Shown one piece after another: positions 5,900 through 9,612 of a stretch of 9,612 nt of DNA. The translations under genes were made by a program, and so were the position numbers. The stretch is from positions 1-9,612 of the forward strand of contig JBHHZI010000124.1 of assembly GCA_046757965.1 (NCBI GenBank), given 5' to 3'. The first letter of the stretch is position 1. Every line of letters begins with the position of its first letter. The notes beneath the pieces were generated by a model. That model ran no database searches. It saw only the letters and a list, made by a program, of their open reading frames with translations, and had not been told where the DNA came from. This DNA is from JBHHZI01 sp046757965. GTDB taxonomy: Bacteria > Acidobacteriota > Polarisedimenticolia > SMYD01.

Positions 5900-8767
5900 G
5901 TGACCGACGCCGTCCGGCTGCAGCCTCCGCGGCGTCGTCGGTGGCTTGTTGCCCTGGGCCTCGACGTGCGTCCCGGGGAGGGACGGCTGACCGCGCTGCT
6001 GTTCACCGCCTTCTTCGTGGTCATCACCTTCCAGTACCTGGTCAAGACGGTGCGCCAGGCGACGTTCGTGGATACCGTCGGGGCCGCCAACCTGCCCTGG
6101 GTCTACCTCCTCGTCTCGGTGCTGTCGTGGCCCGTGCTGACGGTCTCCCTGCGAGTCTCGCCACGATTGACACGGGACCGGTTGATGGCCGGCACCTGCC
6201 TGCTGGTTGCGGCGAGTCTGGGCATCTTCTCCTGGATCGCCCGCTTCGACTGGTCCTGGATCCCGTTCGTCTTCTATGTCTGGGTATCCCTCGTCTTCGT
6301 CACCCTGGTGAGCCAGTTCTGGATGCTCACTCATCATCTCCTCGACGTCCGGCAGGCACGCCGTCTGTTCGGCGTCATCGGCGCCGGGGGGTTGCTCGGC
6401 GGCATCGCCGGAGGCCAGGCCGCCCGCCTTGCCGGCACACTTCTTGGAACACGGCAGACGCTGCTGGTGGCAGCCGGGCTATTGCTGGGGCTCGTCGCCC
6501 TCGTGATCCTCATCGATCGCTCGGCGCCGGCCGCGACGGAGGTGGTGGGCGAACGGCGGATGCCGGACGACGCGGTCCGCCGGCCTCCGGAACGGGTCTG
6601 GGGCAGCGTCGGGGAGGTCTGGCGCTCGCACCACCTGCGTCTGGTGGCCGTGGCCCTGGTGGTGAGTGTGGTGGCGGCCCAGGTCATCGACCTGCAGTTC
6701 AACTGGGCGGTGGAGGTGGCCACCAGCGGCCTGAGGCAGCGTACCGCGGTGTTCGGCAACCTGTTCAGCATCGCCGGTGCGGCAGCGTTTCTCTTCCAGA
6801 TCCTGTTCACCGCACGGCTCTACAAGGTGCTGGGCGTCGGTTTCGCGGCGCGCGTTCTGCCGGTCGTCGTCGTCCTGGGCGGCAGCATCGTCCTGATCAT
6901 CTCCGGCCTGCTCCCCGAAGGGTTGCTCACCGCCATCTTCATCCTCAAGGTCGCCGACAGCGGCATGCGATACTCGCTGGATCAGTCCACGCGCGAGCTC
7001 CTGTTCCTGCCGGTACCGGCCGACCTGCGCGGCCGCGCCAAGGCGACCATCGACCTGCTGCTGCAACGGGCGGCGAAGGGCATCGGAGCGGTGATCCTGA
7101 TGCCGGTCGCGTTTGGCTGGCTGACTCCGGTGGCCGTCGGCTGGCTCACGCCCGGGCTCGGCATCCTATGGCTGATGACGGTGTCGCGAGCCTACCGGGA
7201 GTACGTCCGGTCGTTTCGCGCCGGGTTGAAGGAGCGGACCGTCGACACGGCGGTTCCGATCAATCTGAATGATGTGCGCACGGTGGAGCTGCTCGTGCAG
7301 TCCCTCGGAAGCTCGGACACGCGCCAGGTGCTTCACGGTCTCGACATTCTGGCGGCCAACGGCCGCGGGGGGCTGGTTCCTCCTCTGCTGCTGTACCACG
7401 ACGATGCCCGGGTGCGGCGCCGCACGCTCCAGGTCCTGGCGGGAGTAGGTCGGAGAGACGCCACGGAGCTTGTCGAGCGCCGGCTCGGTGACGAGCATCC
7501 GGACGTGCGCGCCGAGGCCATCCGGGTGCTGACGGGCTTCAACCGGGGCGGAGCCTGCGCGCTGATGCGTCCTCGGCTGGACGAGGCGGATCCGCGGGTA
7601 CGGGCGGCGGCCGTCACCTGCCTGGCCAGTCACGGTGATGAGGAGGATCGGCAGCGGGCCCGCGCCACCCTGCAGGACATGCTGTCCGATGCGCGGTCCT
7701 CGCAGCGAGCCGAGGCGGTGAAGGCAATGGGGGCGATCCCCGGGCCGGCGTTCGAGGCGCAGCTCATCCGCTCACTCGATGACCGGGAGCCGGAGGTGGC
7801 GCAAGAAGCGATTGGCGCGGTGCGCCGCATCGTCTCTCGCGAGGGCTTTGTCGCCATCTACCTGCCACGTCTCGTGGCACATCTTCAGAACCGGCGCCTC
7901 AAGCAGGACGCGCGTGAAGCGCTCATCGAGTTCGGTACCGATGCCGTCCCGATCCTGGTGCACTTCATGAACGAGCCTGAGGAGTCGATCTTCGTGCGCC
8001 GGGCGTTGCCCCGTGTGCTGGCCCGTATCGGGGGTCCAGCGGCGGTGCAGGCCCTGACCGGGGCGTTGCTGACGGCGGATGATGGCTTCCTGAGAGCGCA
8101 GATCGTCGATGCCCTGGCCCTGTGCCGCGCAGACATCGCGACGCTGTCCCTGGGGTCGACCATCGAGGCGGCCATCGAGGCCGAGGCGCGCCGCACCCTG
8201 AGTCGACTGGCGGACGTGCCGTTCCTGGCGCGTTCCGGTGTCTCCGGCCTCGAGGGCCCGGTCCTGCGGTGCGATCGACGGGAACTGGACCTGCTCACCC
8301 AGATGATCGCCGAACGTCTCGAGGACCATGTCCGCACCCTGTTCGGCATGCTGGCGCTGCTGGCTGAACCACCCGATATCTGGGCGGCGTGGCGCAGCCT
8401 GGTCAGTTCCCGTCCGGCATGGCGGACTCATGCCCTCGAGTACCTGGAGAACACGCTGTCTGCCGATCTGCGGCGCTCCGTGTTCGCCGTCATCGACGAG
8501 GCGCCGCTGCCGGAGAAGCTCGAGCGCGCCACGCGCCTGTTCGGGATCCGCTCCATCTCCCGGACCGAATCGATGGAACGTATTCTCGGTGGTGTCACCC
8601 ATGGCAACAGCGACGCCAGTGCGCTCGCGGTGGCGGCGCTCTACACCATCTACACCGAGGAGATGACAGACCTGTATCCGCGCGTGAAGGACCTGGCAGC
8701 CGGCGGGACCGATCCCCTGGTGCACGAGACCGCCACGTGGGTGGCTTCTCGCCTGGCTGTCTCGTGA
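5900..8767 (+). CDS. NTT (ADP/ATP translocase-like) membrane domain fused to HEAT repeats
   Basis: The protein has 955 residues from GTG 5900 (962 from the in-frame GTG 5879). Residues about 30-428 form a membrane domain with 11-12 hydrophobic helices, for example 30-48, 67-88, 96-115, 120-142, 157-180, 188-206, 247-265, 285-307 and 312-335. The first helix ends in a basic pattern, YLVKTVRQATFVDTVGAANL, reminiscent of the Lys/Arg signature of nucleotide transporters of the NTT/TLC family. A basic, amphipathic linker (SRAYREYVRSFRAGLKER) leads into a soluble region. From about 455 on it consists of degenerate alpha-helical HEAT/Armadillo-like units of 30-35 residues, such as HDDARVRRRTLQVLAGVG, DEHPDVRAEAIRVLTG and EADPRVRAAAVTCLA, clearest up to about 740. 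NTT-HEAT proteins are a known architecture, best known substrates of canonical NTTs being ATP, ADP and other nucleotides; substrate and direction here are unknown. A plain MFS transporter is the alternative for the membrane part. It is followed by a cNMP-domain gene. Confidence 0.8.
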   Translation: MTDAVRLQPPRRRRWLVALGLDVRPGEGRLTALLFTAFFVVITFQYLVKTVRQATFVDTVGAANLPWVYLLVSVLSWPVLTVSLRVSPRLTRDRLMAGTCLLVAASLGIFSWIARFDWSWIPFVFYVWVSLVFVTLVSQFWMLTHHLLDVRQARRLFGVIGAGGLLGGIAGGQAARLAGTLLGTRQTLLVAAGLLLGLVALVILIDRSAPAATEVVGERRMPDDAVRRPPERVWGSVGEVWRSHHLRLVAVALVVSVVAAQVIDLQFNWAVEVATSGLRQRTAVFGNLFSIAGAAAFLFQILFTARLYKVLGVGFAARVLPVVVVLGGSIVLIISGLLPEGLLTAIFILKVADSGMRYSLDQSTRELLFLPVPADLRGRAKATIDLLLQRAAKGIGAVILMPVAFGWLTPVAVGWLTPGLGILWLMTVSRAYREYVRSFRAGLKERTVDTAVPINLNDVRTVELLVQSLGSSDTRQVLHGLDILAANGRGGLVPPLLLYHDDARVRRRTLQVLAGVGRRDATELVERRLGDEHPDVRAEAIRVLTGFNRGGACALMRPRLDEADPRVRAAAVTCLASHGDEEDRQRARATLQDMLSDARSSQRAEAVKAMGAIPGPAFEAQLIRSLDDREPEVAQEAIGAVRRIVSREGFVAIYLPRLVAHLQNRRLKQDAREALIEFGTDAVPILVHFMNEPEESIFVRRALPRVLARIGGPAAVQALTGALLTADDGFLRAQIVDALALCRADIATLSLGSTIEAAIEAEARRTLSRLADVPFLARSGVSGLEGPVLRCDRRELDLLTQMIAERLEDHVRTLFGMLALLAEPPDIWAAWRSLVSSRPAWRTHALEYLENTLSADLRRSVFAVIDEAPLPEKLERATRLFGIRSISRTESMERILGGVTHGNSDASALAVAALYTIYTEEMTDLYPRVKDLAAGGTDPLVHETATWVASRLAVS
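7115..7162 (+). repeat. Imperfect 24-base tandem duplication inside the NTT-HEAT gene
   Basis: GGCTGGCT recurs at 7115 and 7139 with the following bases partly conserved, giving the protein repeat GWLTPVAV / GWLTPGLG in the last membrane helix region. It keeps the frame. It may be an in-frame slippage duplication in this helix-loop. Confidence 0.3.
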
Positions 8768-8862
8768 AATGCCGACGCGGGCCGCGGCGGGCAACGAGTC
8801 GGCTACAGTGAAGCGGCGCGGCAGGCGACCGGTGGTCTCGACGCGGGGGCCTGGCGCACGGC

Positions 8863-8870
8863 GGAGGAGA
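8863..8870 (+). promoter_or_regulatory. Shine-Dalgarno site of the cNMP-binding-domain gene
   Basis: GGAGGAGA lies ten bases before GTG 8881; no in-frame ATG is better placed. It supports independent translation after the 113-base spacer that follows the NTT-HEAT gene. Confidence 0.6.
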
Positions 8871-8880
8871 CCTCAGATCC

Positions 8881-9309
8881 GTGAGCGAGCTGACGCGCAT
8901 CCAGTCCGTGGTGTTCCTCCAGAGCTGTGACCTGTTCTCGTACTGTCGCGCCGATGAGATCCTGCGAATAGCCGGCATCGTTCGCGAGCGGGTCTGGCCG
9001 GCGGGCCAGCGTGTCTACGCGACCGGCGACCCCGCCGAGGAGCTGTACGGGGTGGTGCGTGGCGCGATCCGGTTGCGAGGGGATGTCGGGGAGAGACGGT
9101 TCGGGCCGTTGACGACGTTCGGGGTGCACGAGATCCTCTGCGGTCGGTTGCGGGCCGCTGACGCGGTGGCCGAGGAGGAGACGCTGGCGCTGGCCATCGA
9201 GGCGGACGTGTTCTTCGACTTGCTGGCCAACAACATCGAGATCGTCAAGGCGCTGTTCCGTCACCTCCTGCGCGCCCCATCCACCGATCTCGCAGGCGAG
9301 ACCGGCTGA
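8881..9309 (+). CDS. Stand-alone cyclic-nucleotide-binding-domain (Crp-like) protein
   Basis: A 142-residue protein consisting essentially of one cNMP-binding beta-roll. Visible are the entry helix (VVFLQSCDLFSYCRADEILRI), the hinge pattern VWPAGQRVYATGDPAEELYGVVRGAIRL, the phosphate-cassette region from about residue 80, TLALAIEADVFFDLLANN and a C-terminal helix (IEIVKALFRHLLR). No helix-turn-helix follows, so it is not a complete Crp/Fnr regulator. In the phosphate cassette the usual Gly-Glu is Gly81-Val82 and the Arg-Ser/Thr-Ala is Arg91-Ala92-Ala93, so the glutamate that holds the ribose is missing. Classic cAMP binding is therefore doubtful. It follows the NTT-HEAT gene by 113 bases on the same strand, where related fusion proteins carry such a domain at the C-terminus, so it probably works with that transporter. 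That partnership is inferred. Confidence 0.82.
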   Translation: MSELTRIQSVVFLQSCDLFSYCRADEILRIAGIVRERVWPAGQRVYATGDPAEELYGVVRGAIRLRGDVGERRFGPLTTFGVHEILCGRLRAADAVAEEETLALAIEADVFFDLLANNIEIVKALFRHLLRAPSTDLAGETG

Positions 9310-9312
9310 GCC

Positions 9313-9338
9313 GGTGGCCGGGACCCCCGTCGGCCACC
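9313..9338. terminator. Hairpin between convergent genes, possible bidirectional terminator
   Basis: GGTGGCCG (9313-9320) and CGGCCACC (9331-9338) form a perfect 8-bp stem with a 10-base loop. It starts three bases after the cNMP gene's stop and lies between two convergent genes, as expected for a terminator. There is no U-tract on either side, so intrinsic termination would be weak. Confidence 0.45.
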
Positions 9339-9362
9339 AGGCCGACTCCGGTGAACGGTGGG

Positions 9363-9612
9363 TCAGGGCTGGGCGACCGGCAGCGTCAGGATCGGCGCGG
9401 TGGTCTTGATGTCGCCGGCCTGGATCTGGAACAAGAGCTTCAGAAGGGCAAACGTATCCTTGGAACGGATGTCCTCCCGGGAGAGGCTGAAGTAGACACC
9501 GTTGTGGCGCACCGAGACGAGGGTGTCGGCCGGTTCCCCCGGCGACGAGCGGATGTCGATCCAGCCGTTCGTCTTCCCGCCCTTCACCTGTGCGGCCTGC
9601 TCTTCCGGCACC
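9363..9612 (-). CDS. C-terminal part of an uncharacterised protein, cut by the window edge
   Basis: The frame is open to the right edge and stops at 9365-9363. The GTG at 9611-9609 is probably an internal Val codon, so the 5' part is missing. About 82 residues are seen. The end carries VRHNGVYFSLSREDIRSK, then TFALLKLLFQIQAGD and TAPILTLPV. The pattern (WF)YSIxxxDxxSKxTFxLLxxLFxLQ...PxLTxPV recalls the C-termini of proteobacterial hypothetical proteins often predicted as lipoproteins. I do not recognise a function. It converges on the cNMP-domain gene, separated by a 53-base gap with a hairpin. Confidence 0.6.
   Translation of the reverse strand, partial: VPEEQAAQVKGGKTNGWIDIRSSPGEPADTLVSVRHNGVYFSLSREDIRSKDTFALLKLLFQIQAGDIKTTAPILTLPVAQP

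Noticed and set aside
5900..8767. NTT gene as evidence for an obligate intracellular parasite
   Set aside because: NTT-type proteins also occur in free-living bacteria, and this window is GC-rich with biosynthetic and gluconeogenic genes, unlike reduced intracellular genomes.
8795..8815. TACAGT as -10 box of a separate promoter for the cNMP-domain gene
   Set aside because: No -35 partner and only moderate match; the gene can be co-transcribed with the NTT-HEAT gene.

Overview
The window is a GC-rich (roughly two-thirds G+C by eye) chromosomal segment of a bacterium, most likely a proteobacterium and perhaps a gammaproteobacterium. The pointers are a long biosynthetic arginine decarboxylase (SpeA), a DUF423 small membrane protein, sigma70-like -10 boxes (TATAAT, TGCTATACT) and good Shine-Dalgarno sites. 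I found no rRNA, tRNA, CRISPR array, transposase or integrase. The lineage is an inference from gene content, not from a marker gene.

Left part (1-1187). Positions 1-762 hold the C-terminal half of a tannase/feruloyl esterase. It is broken: the N-terminal part reads in one frame up to about 221, the catalytic Asp/His part resumes in another frame at about 337, and the piece between reads as a sodium:solute-symporter-like membrane segment. It is followed by an intact DUF423 membrane protein.

Central part (1196-5000). speA (arginine to agmatine, polyamine synthesis) has a TTG start and a TATAAT box just upstream. It converges on a minus-strand pair: pckA (ATP-dependent PEP carboxykinase, a divergent but catalytically complete subtype) and, downstream of it, a 58-codon remnant of a GrpB/UPF0157 gene. 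The remnant breaks off in its nucleotidyltransferase-like motif exactly where speA ends. pckA has an extended -10 promoter candidate on its 5' side.

Right part (5113-9310), the most interesting region. Three co-directional genes occur: a class I SAM-dependent methyltransferase, a 955-residue protein joining an ADP/ATP-translocase-like (NTT/TLC) membrane domain to a long HEAT-repeat region, and a stand-alone cyclic-nucleotide-binding-domain protein. The first two are separated by one base and are probably translationally coupled. NTT-HEAT-cNMP-binding fusions are known in some bacteria and oomycetes; here the same module appears split over two adjacent genes, and the cNMP domain has a degenerate ligand cassette. 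A GC-rich hairpin separates this cluster from a convergent, truncated gene of unknown function at the right edge (9363-9612).

No gene-free stretch exceeds 300 bases. The longest is 4915-5112, which carries the pckA promoter candidate.
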